Of a stretch of DNA of 64,000 nt, positions 1-11,640 are shown in pieces. The notes beneath the pieces were generated by a model, which saw only the letters and a program-made list of their open reading frames with translations, did not search any database and was not told the DNA's origin. The translations under genes were made by a program, and so were the position numbers. This DNA comes from Acanthosoma haemorrhoidale (taxonomy: Eukaryota; Arthropoda; Insecta; Hemiptera; Acanthosomatidae), in assembly GCA_930367205.1 (NCBI GenBank), contig OV884011.1, positions 38,019,754 through 38,083,753 on the forward strand, in the 5' to 3' direction. Position 1 is the stretch's first letter. Each line of letters begins with the position of its first letter.

Positions 1-520
1 GTTTGGTGGAGTATTCGCGGGTTCGTTCATCGCTGATACCTGGAAAAACTGTGAATGCAAATCTTTACAGTGAACAATTGAATCGAGTAAATCAATCTTT
101 AATTGAAAATTTCCCAGCGATAGTCAATAAAAAAGGCGTTATTCTGCAACAAGATAATGCAAGACCCTACTGCGCCTATTTTTTCCGCAAGAGCCTTGGA
201 AAAAATTAATGAATTGGGGTGGGAGGTATTACCTCAACCACCATACTCGGATTTCCATTTATTCTGATCCCTACATTTTCTAAGTGGCCAAAAATTTCAA
301 AATTTGGATGATGTCCAAAATGCCATTTCCAGATATTTTGCTCAAAAACCAATTGATTTTGATCGATCAGGCATTGAAAATTTGCACACTATATGGCAAA
401 AGGTTGCCGATAACGAGGCTAATTTTATCATTCATCAAAAACAAAATCTTGTTACAAATTTATCTGTTTGAATTTAATTAAAAAAAAACGACATTACTTT
501 CCGTTCCCCCATATATTTTC
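1..520 (+). mobile_element. Mariner transposase remnant, 3' half
   Basis: The reading frame from base 3 carries mariner transposase signatures: a segment like PGKTVNANLYSEQLNR followed by a catalytic-domain motif QQDNARPY (the DNARPH motif of the family). After a stop or frameshift near 209 the match resumes with ELGWEVLPQPPYSDFHLF, where the canonical PPYSPDLAPSD motif has lost residues including the third catalytic Asp. It then continues to about 470 with a C-terminal segment (GIENLHTIWQKVADNEANF). The 5' half lies outside the window. The frameshift, the deletion and the H-to-Y change in DNARPH mean it cannot make an active enzyme. It appears to lie in an intron of the DhaK-type gene. The family assignment is firm; the subfamily is not determined. 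Confidence 0.9.
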
Positions 521-1022
521 ATGTTAGCTCTATTTATCTCTTTTAACACTAAGTTAAATAGCATACCTATTATGTTAGGGATGGAGTAAATATGTATATA
601 GTCACTTGTTTTGATAGTTTTACTTCAGTAAGAATGTTTTGTATAGATTTAATTTTATAGATAGATTTTTTTTTTTTTTTACTATTTTTATATTTACAAT
701 TAAGTTATGATTGTCTTTAAGAAGTTTAAGGCAACCACCTACAACTGATGGATGACAGAAAAAGTTTTTATTTGTTTCTTTTGTAATTATTAATTAGTTT
801 TAGAATTCTAGAATGAAAATATAAATATGTATTATTGTTCATTGAGCAGGTTTAATAAAAATATAATTTTTACTCAACTATAAAACTGTGATAATCTTCA
901 GAATTTTCTAATATTAGTTTATGCGGATGGTTATATTTAATGCCTGTTGTTAGCATCTATAAAGTGTGTATCAGACCCTTCAGTCAACTGGAGGGGAAAA
1001 TCTGGCCCCAATTAGGACTTAC

Positions 1023-4000
1023 TTTAGCACACATGATCGCTCCGCAAAGACCACGCTTCAGGGTCAGATAACTGTGTCTTTCTTTTAAAGATGTTGGTTT
1101 TATTCCCACACCATCGGTCATGATGACTACCCCTACCTAAAACATAAAGCCATGATTCGATTCTACTTTATAATGTGATTATTCTAAATTACAATACTAT
1201 ACAAACAGAAAGCGGCTTTCAGGATTTAAACTAATTGTTTAATTTGAACGAAATTTTCGAATTCTCCATTCATTGATTAGTTTCAGATATACAGACTATG
1301 ACATATACTGGATAATAATGCAATGAGGAAAACGGACCCCTACAATGTAAATTAGGTAGAATGATCTATGGATGTATCCAATAGGCAGTCACCCACTTCT
1401 ATTTAATCAAATTAAATAAACTCATTGTCTATCTAGAGATTTTAAATCGGACCTTTATACCTTGAAGAATTTGTTATTAAGTTAATAAAAAAAGTTGACG
1501 ACTTAAGATTTTATATTTTAAAATAAATATTAATAAAATTAAACTAATTTAAAGAGCTTAATTATATTAATTTCATTTACTTAATAATACATTTTAAATG
1601 ATTTTTGTTAGTATATAGACTTTCCAACATGCTCATCTGTCATTTTTTATGTTAAGCTGTCAGTGCTGGTTCTAGATTTATAAACTCAAGACATAAAATA
1701 TGAGGAGACAAAACTTTGTGGAAAGAAAAATCATGTTTTGTGTTTTCTTGAATGACAAAACGTTTTTCAAAATAAAAGTTAAAAATTATTTTTTTTATCT
1801 GATATTTATGTCTTTATTCTTAAAGACCTATTGTAAACAGTTAAATATATAAGATATAATTAGATTAGATATGGAATTTGTACCTTTACACCTGCTTCCA
1901 TAGCTCTCTTTGCAGCTATCCAAAAATTGAGAGCATTGCCGGTATAGTTTAAACCAATGATTATCACACCTCCTGTGTACAGGCATTACGATGTTAGTGT
2001 AGCTTAATATACCTTAACAATTGATTGAAGTTATGATTCAATGTATACCAAAGATTAATTGATGGTATTTTACAGTGTCACAGGATGCAGTGAAATTTGT
2101 TAATTTAGTCTAAAATATTCTTGAAGGGTAGTTTTTACAACAATATCAACCAGTAGAAATGAAAAAAAAGTATCAACACAATAAATTCTTGACATTGCTG
2201 TTGGATGGAGAACTGTATTGTTGCTTATCAATTTTAAGCAGAAATTAATCAGCATTTGTTGAGGTGTTGTGGATTATATGTTTAACATCTCAGATTAATT
2301 AGATTATTCTTACACATAGTGTCACTGAAAATGTTAAAGATATTTTTATGATCTATTGAATTTATATTTAAAATATATAAATAAAAAGAAAAGGTGTGCA
2401 AGAACCTCTATTCTATTTCAACCAGACTCCAATTGTCTAGTTATTTCAATGATCCCAGATAAGACAACTGCTTGTCGACAATGTGGAAATTTCTTCAAGT
2501 TATGTGCAGTCGACCTTTTGTTTACATCTCAACTGAGCAAATACATTAAATTCTCCAGTTCAACATACATTCTAGGTAAAGTGTTTTCATTTTACAATAA
2601 ATGAGGTTAAACAATTTCTGCAGATCTTTTTTCAGGGACTGTCACAAAATCAAGAACAGCTTGTCCAACAATTGCTTATTTCTAGTTCTAGTAGTTATGG
2701 TAATATCGTATCTTTTGAAAATTTTGGTTCAACAGTTGAGAAATTCAAGTCTTAACTTAATTGGTTTGTTGAAGAAACGTCATCCCCAACACCATCCATA
2801 GCTGAAGAAACATTTCCAACTGTTCAACTATTAGAAAACAATGGACTCCAGCCAACCTGACTGCCCGAGAAATTACCATGATCTTTAAGATAACAATCCA
2901 GTGTAGTACAGCCACAACAACCACCAAAGAGAGAGAGACTACCTTGAAGACTATAACTGTAGCCAGTATGATGGCAATGAGTCTTCTTCTTATTATTAAA
3001 ATGGGAGGACACCTGTTGTGATTAGATTAGTATTGTTTGTTTTTCACCCAGTTGGGGACCAGTCCTGTTGCCAGCCACGTTGCTTTACTCTGTTGTTAGA
3101 ACTACAGTACGGCAGACCTTTTTTGTATTGTCTTTCTAATTCTATTTTGACCCAACTACAATGTTTTTTTTTAGTTTAGTTATTTCAATGATCCCAGATA
3201 TGACAATTCATTATAAACTTTTTTTTGCTCCTTATCAATGAGCAAGTAAATTTTAAGCAAAGATAGAAGATTGTCATAATGTATATAGACAGATGAATGT
3301 CTGAAAAAGAGATGTGCCTAAATTAAAGTAGGGCCTCTCCCTTCAAGCTTGGAAATTAATGATAATAAATGATAATAAGCAAAAAATCAGTCTTCCCTGT
3401 CCCTGTACTAGGTTAGCATGTGACAAATGTGGGCTTTTAAAAGTGGCCACTTAAAATCAAAATTCTTGAAGAGGCTATCACAACATATGTCATTCAAACA
3501 TAGATATTACCTCTTTTAACTAACAATGTAATTAAATATATTATTATTGTTGAAAGGGCCCCAAAAATCATATCCCTTTTAAACCTCAATACAAAAAGAG
3601 ATCAAGCATAGTTCTGTTTTCTGATATCTTTATCAGGTAGGTAAAAATTCTATAAGAAGAGTGTCCGAAATTGTGACTAATTGCTGTTTTCTGTTTTCGC
3701 AACAATACATACATAGCCAGATTATACTTTCTATGATTTAGTTTTGAGTTTGGACCTTTGTTCGATTTGCTCAAGTTCATTATTGCGTTTATTATCGATG
3801 GCACCGTCGGAGGCTTAAACGGATCTCCAACAACACATCCAGTCAGCATGTTTTCTCCAACAAATCCTACAAAAAAATGTTTACTGCAGATTTACAGATT
3901 AAAATCTTTAAGAGTACATATAGATTCAAGAATAAATTTATTAACAAGTTTGTAACTTTTGATAATAAATTAAATTTTGATTGATAAAGGTGGTAACTAG

Positions 4001-5563
4001 TAAATTTTGTTACTTAAAAAACAAATTAATTAAGTTATTATTACTTAAAAAACAAAGTTTTTTTAATAACTGTTATTTCAAAAATAGGAAGGAAAATGTT
4101 TTAATAAACAAATGAAACATTAAAGTTTTTTGAAATATGTATTTTTCTACAAGTTATATTTTTTAACCGTAATATTAAGAACAAATTAACAACAGTAACA
4201 CAAAAATAAATACTAAAAATTAAAATACGAGTCAGTAATAGAACTTGATGCAGACATACATAGACATAGACATACATGTTAAAACTTTGTTCATTAACAA
4301 ATTTCATGATAATCTAACTTTGCTTTTTTATCAGCCCAACCCTAAACAAATTCATCCACTGAGTTATTTATTTATTTAATATTTCTACATAGTTTATGAA
4401 AAAAATGTCAAGTGATCGAGAAGAAGAATGATTGTCCACCATTTGACTTTACATCAACTAGTTGACGAAATATCAAAAGTCATTCTTGCTCTTTTGGAAC
4501 CAGTTTGTTGGAAAACTTGGCAGATGAAGTTGAACCCCTCTCCCGATTATAACCATCGGTCAAAAACTAGATAACTCATTAAAATACTGGGATAATTATG
4601 AATATTTACCAATCGGATAAGGTTCATGCCCTGCACCACTACCAGCCAGTATAGCCACTCGATCTCCCCGATCCTAATCAGAAAAAAAACATTATCAATA
4701 AAGAAACAGTACTGTTAAAAATCCTCGACAAAATTATTGACTAATAAATAAAACCCAGTTAACAGTAGTTTTACTAAAATACACGATCAATTGATATGTT
4801 TTCTAAAAGTATGAAAAACTAAAAATAATGTGGATGATAATAAAACTCTATAAAAATTATTTACACTTCAAGATTTCTTACTTTTAATTTTTTTTTTCAT
4901 TTTTGCATGGGAGCTATTAAATAGCCAACTGAGGAGAAAATTAGATATGATTTTACGATTATGAGAGATTCACTTAAGTACGTAAATAAAGTGGGAGTCA
5001 ACATTATTATTTTCCATCTGATTTTAGTTTCTGTATAGAGTTTATTCAAATTTCACTCCTTGATTGGAATGAACAACATCCCAATTTCACGCATTTTATT
5101 ATAAGCTTTATAATAATCAATAGTTATGGTCTGTAATCACACCGTTTCAATAATTATTTGATCTGATCAGAAATCAAGAGGTCCCGAATTTACTCTTGTA
5201 AGAGTTTTTACTTCTATTTTTTCATGTTTAAAAAATATAGATAAATTGTGGCTTAAACTATTATCCTAGTTCCTAAACTAATACCCTCCCATTTCTTATG
5301 TGTTTTTAGAGAGAAATTGTGACCACTTACTGGCTGAACACAGTATTCCAACATTTTTTTAAACTGGATATTGGCAAAATCTACAATTAATAATTGAAAA
5401 GTAAATGTATAAATATTATAATTATATCTCATAAGGCAACCTTATTTAGTAAAACTATTCTGTTATCAATGGAGAAGAATAGCCCTGGGTGTGCACACTT
5501 CATGCCTTTCATCACATCAGGCACAATGTTGTTAGGGTCATTGCAGAAGAATTTTCCAGGCAT
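1023..5563 (-). CDS. Dihydroxyacetone kinase / triokinase-FMN cyclase-like, 5' exons (partial)
   Basis: Five exons on the minus strand join in frame: 5563-5441 (ATG at 5563), 4673-4610, 3866-3756, 1972-1884 and 1136-1023, all with GT-AG borders, giving 167 residues. The product is the N-terminal part of a DhaK domain. Visible family landmarks are an N-terminal NDPNNIV..MKGM..AHPGL, the phosphate/substrate loop AGSGAGHEPYP (usually GGGSGHEPAH), GFVGENMLTGCVVGD, the NYTGNALNFWIA strand-helix and RGLCGAIMCAK. Family members phosphorylate dihydroxyacetone or glyceraldehyde and, in animals, also cyclise FAD to cFMN. The last exon ends in phase 0 at a GTAAGT donor, so the gene continues beyond the left edge; the rest of DhaK (with the covalent His) and the DhaL kinase domain are not visible. 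Exon 1 starts just after a CAG acceptor at 5567, so an untranslated exon probably lies upstream. The glycine-loop changes make the substrate uncertain. A divergent paralog or a decaying gene is possible, but all five exons are open. Confidence 0.78.
2600..3150 (+). mobile_element. Possible LTR-retrotransposon gag-like scrap
   Basis: This block lies in the DhaK-type gene intron and has more GC than its surroundings. In the frame through about 2635-2770 it reads GLSQNQEQLVQQLLIS, a Ser-rich stretch, then ENFGSTVEKFKS before a stop. That resembles the start of gag in some Ty3/gypsy-type elements. Downstream frames are broken and I cannot identify a protein. A 23-bp sequence (AGTTATTTCAATGATCCCAG...) occurs just before it at 2439-2461 and again at 3178-3200, which could be the trace of flanking direct repeats. 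This is a weak call from composition and a short motif. Confidence 0.25.
4975..5180. repeat. Interspersed repeat, copy 1
   Basis: The block from GTAAATAAA through TTTTAGTTTCTGTATAGAGTTTATTCA to GGTCTGTAATCACACCG and GAGGTCCCGAATTT aligns, with many substitutions and small gaps, to 5770-5990. Both copies have the same orientation. It lies in the first intron of the DhaK-type gene. No coding capacity or terminal structure is visible. Confidence 0.6.
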
Positions 5564-5769
5564 TTTCTGTCATAACATTAAAAAAATATATATATAGTGA
5601 TTGAGCTATCTATAATAGTTACAATTCATAACAGAAGTTTAGAAATATATCTAATCTAAAGTAAATAAATTAGGATTTTTATGGATGAAATGTGGCTTCA
5701 AAATACAAGTATATGAAGCTAAATCGTGAGGAGGGAATAACATGATTCAAAGCTTTTGAACATGAGAGA

Positions 5770-5990
5770 ACTGCTTTGGTATGTAAATAAACTATGTGTC
5801 TACGTTATTATTTTTTCCCCCATTTTCAGTTTTTGTGTATAGTTTATTCATATTTTAACTTATTGAATCAAAGTAACAACTCAGTTTCATATATTTTCTT
5901 AAAAATTAAATTAATATTTGTGGTCTGTAATCGCACTGCTTTAATAATTATTAGGATGTACCATAGTTCAGGAGACCCGTGTTTGAACTG
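5770..5990. repeat. Interspersed repeat, copy 2
   Basis: Matches 4975-5180 in the same order of landmarks: GTAAATAAA, TTTTCAGTTTTTGTGTATAG, GTGGTCTGTAATCGCAC, CTTTAATAATTATT and GGAGACCCGTGTTTGAA. It lies just upstream of the first coding exon seen in the DhaK-type gene. The open frame across it (5794-6063) is not conserved between the two copies, so I do not call it coding. Confidence 0.6.
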
Positions 5991-6689
5991 CGGCCACCAT
6001 CTTTTGTATCTGACAAATAATTATTGTAAACTTATTAAAAGTAAATATAGTAAGATGAAATAAAATATTTTATAACTAATATTATTAATATTTAATATTT
6101 ACAAAAAAATAGAAATTTAAATTTATCACAATTTCACATAGTCAATGCTGAGTTAAGAAATTCAAAATATGGATAAAATGAAACTCATGTTAAATATTAA
6201 TCTCAGAACAGTTAATGACCACTAACATCAGTTGTTGAACTTATAATTAGTTGTTAATATGTTCTATGTAATAAACTAATCTCAATATTCAGTAATAATT
6301 TGACAAGATAGACGAAGATAGTGATGGAAAATAATCGAACTATTAGTTAGTTAGCTCCATAATGTAAGCCAGTATAAAAAATGGACTTGATTAGATTAGA
6401 TTAGTGAGCAACAGACCTTAAATTACATTTCGTTTTTTAAACAGCACTTTTTCAGGAAAGTAGTCTGAAAGTTTGTACTTTGGCAAACTAATTTCACTTT
6501 CCATCTCTTAATTTTTTTAAATAAATAAATTATTACAAATTTCTTAGTGTATTTCTCCTCTCTTCAAGAAAATGATCTTTGATAGCAGTATTTGCCGTAT
6601 TGCTGGGTGGATTTAATTGACCAAACCAAAAGATAAAGCATATTTTCATAACACAACAAAGCTAGAAATAGTGTGCTGTATCTGTATGT

Positions 6690-7110
6690 ATAATATTATA
6701 CTCTGGGTCCCCAGAGATTTGAATTTCGCTGAACTACTCCGAGTTGGGAAAGCTACAGCCCTTCTGCACATCACCAATACTTCCTTGGATCCCTCCTGTT
6801 CAGAGCTGTCATGACTAAAAAGTCTCCTTACCTTCACGGTCTCCTCCAATTCAAATCAGTAAATCAAACCCCGCATAGACGATATGTACCTCACATCCCG
6901 GAAACCTGCTTTCTTTGATCGTTATTTTCTATCTCCTACCCCAACCACATGAACTCTATTCCCATCAATTTCTGTCACTCGATCACTCTCCTAATCTTTA
7001 AATCTAGACTACCAGTTCCTTATCTACCTTCAAATTCATTTATTAAAATGTATCCCAGGGACCTACTACGCTCAACCCCCCCCCCCCCCCTCCCGGTCAT
7101 AATTCATAAT
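6690..7110 (+). mobile_element. Non-LTR retrotransposon 3' end (family A)
   Basis: Three plus-strand frames together give the typical C-terminal tail of a jockey/CR1-type reverse transcriptase. They read LNFAELLRVGKATALLHITN, then LHGLLQFKSVNQTPHRRYVP, then NSIPINFCHSITLLIFKSRL, the last matching the usual 'WN.LP......FK..L' ending. The nucleotide sequence matches the 3' part of the minus-strand element at 52900-55300 (shared blocks such as CATCAATACTTCC, GGATCCCTCCT and CATGACTAAAAAG) and the fragment at 23470-23800. It ends in a C-rich run and is broken by stops and frameshifts. Confidence 0.65.
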
Positions 7111-8429
7111 TACTATATTTTCCTCGTCTTCCTAGTTACCATTGCCCTAGTTTGTGAATGCCATTCACCTGTATTCATCAGTAGAGCAGGAATCTAAGGA
7201 AGTATTAGCGGCGGGCAGAATGGTACAACTATCCTAACTCGAAAGATATTACATCTGAGTAATCTATGTTATATTTTTTTTTGCCAGCTAAACATAGTTA
7301 CTGCAACTGCATCTTATTGTTATTCTTAGGGAGGCAATGGTCACAAAGTGTTTTTATTCATTTCATTTATTCATTCTGCTTAAAGTTCGCTTCATGGGCA
7401 GTGTTCAGGTTAGAGTGGATTCGCCTGCCACAAGCTAATATGCCAAGGAGGTAATAAAGTGGGGTCTCCTGTTTATTAAGTTTCCAAGTTCGCCTTTACT
7501 AGTAGTAGCGTTATCTAGCAACAGTGAACTTGAAGCTCAATCTCGTCCTAAATAACGACAATTTACGCTAATGCGTCAGAACGGAAGCCTTCAAAAATTT
7601 TCTTTTAAGGACAATTAAAAATAATACATAATTCTACATCAATTTCTTAGGCGTAAACCATAGGTATATTTATTGAAATTTAGATAATGTCGAACTATTG
7701 GTCTAAGTTGTCTCCAACAACTTAAACAAATGGGATATTAATCCCACCATTTAAATAAACAAAACATGAAATTAAACTTTACTCACAGTTACAAGTTTTA
7801 CTCCTTTTATATCCTAATACATCAAAATTTGATTAAATAATTCAAAAACGGGACATTTTAAAAGGTGTATTTATATAATAGTTACACATGATTTAGGAAT
7901 TATATATAACTAAAAATTTATGGTTCATATTTTGTCGTGATGAAATATTGTTGTTATTTTTTTTGTACACAAATACAAAATAGCATAACTAACTTTAAAA
8001 GGTTGTCAGAAAACTGTTTGGAATCGATAATTCAAGAAAAATCGTAAATCGTATTAGTAACGCGAAATTATTCGAATTCAGGCAGTAATAGATAACAGTT
8101 TTTTACTTATTAAATAACGACGTGTCAGAGACGAAACCCAAAATAGTTAGAATAGTTCCCAAACACTTTGTTAGCTAACATAGGGAAATAGCAACAGTGC
8201 CCATGTGGTGCTGATAGCAATGAGCTAGGTTAAACCTAATAGGATGTGACGTCCAAGGAGGTAAGAATCAGATTCCAACGCCCAGGTCACGAATATATTA
8301 CCATACAAATAGATATTAATAAATGATTTTTTAAAGTAAAAATTGTTTTATTGACGAAGTGAACTGATGAAATCATGACCTGATTTTTACGTGAAATGTC
8401 TCAAAATTTATTCGACACTTAAGCAAATC

Positions 8430-8472
8430 TTTTTCTTGAGTTTGATCATTGTTTGACCTCTTAAGGTCGATT
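8430..8472. repeat. Short dispersed repeat, copy 1
   Basis: The segment TTCTTGAGTTTGATCATTG followed by TTTGACCTCT..AGGTCGATT is shared with 33538-33580 at a few mismatches. No other structure was recognised around it. Confidence 0.4.
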
Positions 8473-8822
8473 AATGCCATTAATGATTCATACATAGTCT
8501 ATTGACAAAAAAAAGAATTTATAGAATCACAGTATAAACTTGATATGTATCAAAACTTAATTGCGCGCTTTTGCAAAATATGAAAAATTTCTGCTGAATT
8601 TGAAAAGTAGTAGATTATTGTGATATGTAATAAGGGGTTAATTACAATGAATGAACAAATAAAATACACAAAAACATAGGATATTGAGCTCAAACAAACA
8701 TTTAAGTGCCTGCAGGTAATTGGTAAGTATGTGCAAAAAACATCCAAGACGGCTTAATTGTAAAAGTCACTAAACGAACCACGTGAGTACCCATTGTGCA
8801 ATATTTGCCACTCAGCTTGATA

Positions 8823-9020
8823 AGGTTACTTTCCAGTAACCTCTCGTCGATAGTTTATATCGACGTCTTTATTTGACCGTGGTACCCCAACAAGATATTT
8901 GTAGAAGTGTTAAAACATGAAGGTGTCACTATTTAATAGATATATAGGTATATGAAATAAGATAACTTGTTTGCCTAATTATGGCATAGACAAACCATTT
9001 ATCGTGTGCCCGATAAATGG
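8823..9020. repeat. Cluster of three perfect hairpins
   Basis: Three inverted repeats without mismatches lie within 200 bp. 8823-8842 is AGGTTACT-TTCC-AGTAACCT (8-bp stem). 8845-8865 is CGTCGATA-GTTTA-TATCGACG (8-bp stem). 8995-9020 is CCATTTATCG-TGTGCC-CGATAAATGG (10-bp stem). An E-box-like CACGTG lies just upstream near 8780. There is no open frame and no known RNA family that I recognise. It may be part of an unrecognised foldback-type repeat or a regulatory region. Confidence 0.6.
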
Positions 9021-9179
9021 ACCTTCTCGAGAGCAGAACCACACTATTGTTAGCGATTTAGTTTTTATCAGTTTAATAATCCAAATCTTATTGTCTCAAT
9101 CATTAAAAAATGTGAAGTAAGATAAAATAAATAATCCTGTGTATTGTGCGTATTTTTTTTTGTTTCTAAATTATCTTAC

Positions 9180-11640
9180 TGCTCAGATCCCTTTTGAGCC
9201 AACATTTGAATCAACCCTCTACAACCTCGTTTCTCTCTACTCCATTATATTAACATCTCCCCTACATATTAGGATTATCCCACTTACCTATTTCCAATAT
9301 GACTCCGACGATAAGCCAGAAAACCTATTCTTCTCACTCCATCATGTCATTGTTTCTTCTCGCTTGACACACCTGTAAGTCTGTGTTAATTGGTTGGATC
9401 TCCACGTAATAGAGTACTCTGCAACTGTTCTTTCCTCTTCTCAGTTGCTTGTAGTGTTTACGTCCTCTCATGACCTAATCCAAATTTCTTATAATACCTC
9501 CCTTTTCTCCCTAAAACTAAAATCTTCCGCAATCTAAACGCCCTTACCCCCAAAAACGCGCTACTGGACCTCAAAGCTTTGGATTGGAACAGTATTTACT
9601 TTTGCCCAACAATTTGCCCCATGGTAGACAGCCTCAGTGCCAACCATGTTAGAAACCTTTGTGCCAATGCCCTTCTAAAAACCAGTATTCTCCATTGATG
9701 TGCCAGGAGATCAAGGTTTTGTAGGAAAGGTGCGAACCTACCTAAAGACGCTTCAGGTGCACAAGGTTTCATATATGAACATTATCAGGCGTTCAAGGTG
9801 CTCTAAAAATTGAGACTGGCAAAAGTCTGGTGTATGAAATCCAATTACTTTCATGAATCCCTTTCCTGTGCTGCTGATTCAAAATCGAAATGGCAACTCC
9901 TTCCAAAATTCTCTTTCTGTGACTCCTCTTGTATTGCCACACATATTTTGTGTCTGCCTCCCCAATCCCTTTACCAACATACTCATCCTATATGTGAGAT
10001 AATGATTTTAATTTTACCTACATCTCTCCCATAGACTTTTTAACCCTGTGATGGGATCATGGACTAACACCATTTGCCCTCACATAATTCTTGTTAGGTT
10101 AATAAAGCTATACCTTCCAGTTATTCTTCCTGCTCTTCTTTAAATATACAAATTTTCCCTTCACAATTCAGTCATCAATTTCTTGGAAAAACCTTTAAAA
10201 AAAATCCTATCCCTACATCACTAAAAGGCTAGCTAGCCTTTCTAACCTTTCCAAACTTCTTGAAAATTTAGTGCAATACTAAATCTCCAATTTCCTAGAA
10301 GAGGCCAAACTTCCGGATCCTTTCCTAATTGGTTTTCATCCTATCTACTTCCCATTGGTGACATTCAAGCCCCTACTGATCAACAAAACATAGCAGTCCT
10401 AATTGATTATCCGAGATTTCTCTAAAGCATTTGATACCATTTACCACCACCTTATTTCCAAGCTAAAATCATTAACCTTCTCCAATAGCTCTATTAGCTG
10501 GTTTTGATCATTTCTTAGAGTGACAAGCATCAGGTACCCTGCATCAACACCCATCTGTTCCCCTTTCTTTATTCTTGGGTATAAGTTGTAAAGGGCATAT
10601 TTGTATAGGTTCAACTTTCCCCAGTTATTATAGGTTTCAGATGTTTTACCTCAATGACCATAATACCACTTTCTGCCCTCTATTAAAACTTAGGGATTAC
10701 CATTGACCAAACATTCTCCTGGAGCCAACTTATCTCCTAACGCTCGTGACGGTCAATAGGTACCCTTAAACTATTCCACCGCTCTTGCCATCTCCTCCCT
10801 CAGCCTACAAATTAACTTCTGCCTCATTTTCCTTCACTTTGACTGTGGGTGTGAGGTATATAGAGGGTTTGGGGATAAGTTGAAGCAAATCATAAACTCT
10901 TTTGTTAAATTTGTCTTCAGGACTCTGCACACCCCAATACCTTTCGTCTCTAAGCTGAGTTAGGGTGGCTCATCCCCTCCTTCATTGGTTGATACCATTT
11001 CAAAACCATTAATTCTCACCACCTCCTTATATATACAATATCTTGCAGTTCAAATCCTTTGCCTACTCACAGAATACAAGACCCCTTATCTCTCATCTTT
11101 ATACCCCTTCCCACAAAACTGCAGCATTCGTCCACTCTGTTCTTGTGTACTTCACCATTCTCTGTAATTCTTGTCCTCCTAATATCTGCCATGCCTCATC
11201 CTTAAGGACCTTCAAAAGCCTCTTATTTCAACACATTCTCATTATCCAGGCAGATGCTTGCTAGCTTGGGAACTATTTATTTATTTCTACATTTAAGTTA
11301 TTTTACATTTTATGTTATTTTCTATTTTTTTTTGCTGTTTATATCCAGATTATTGCATGGCATCTTCCTTATTTTTTTAAATTGTTTATTTATCTGCTCT
11401 GTAATTTTGTATTTAAAGTTTTTCTTTTAATATTGTATTTTACTTACTTTTTATTATATTTGTCTTTTTGTATGACATTCCATTTATGAATTTAAATTAC
11501 TGGACTACTTTACTTTATTTCTTAATTGAGGTTCCCATTTTATTTTACTTGGTTAATTTTTCTTTGGCAAGTGATATTCCTTTTTTGTTAGCCAGAATTG
11601 ATTTTTTTTATAGGCACTTTATTATTATTTATGGGAGGGG
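9180..11640 (+). mobile_element. Degraded non-LTR retrotransposon
   Basis: A pyrimidine-rich plus-strand segment about 2.4 kb long. Near 9190-9240 it shares TTTGAATCAACCCTCT..AACCT with the endonuclease region of the minus-strand element at 52900-55300. Around 10395-10520 it reads AVLID...SKAFDTI, HHHLISKLKS and TFSNSSISWF, the reverse transcriptase block that contains the first catalytic Asp region. From 11000 to 11260 there is a poor but plausible C-terminal tail. Frames are broken many times and the 3' flank (11270-11640) is T-rich. It is dead; element ends are approximate. Confidence 0.65.
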
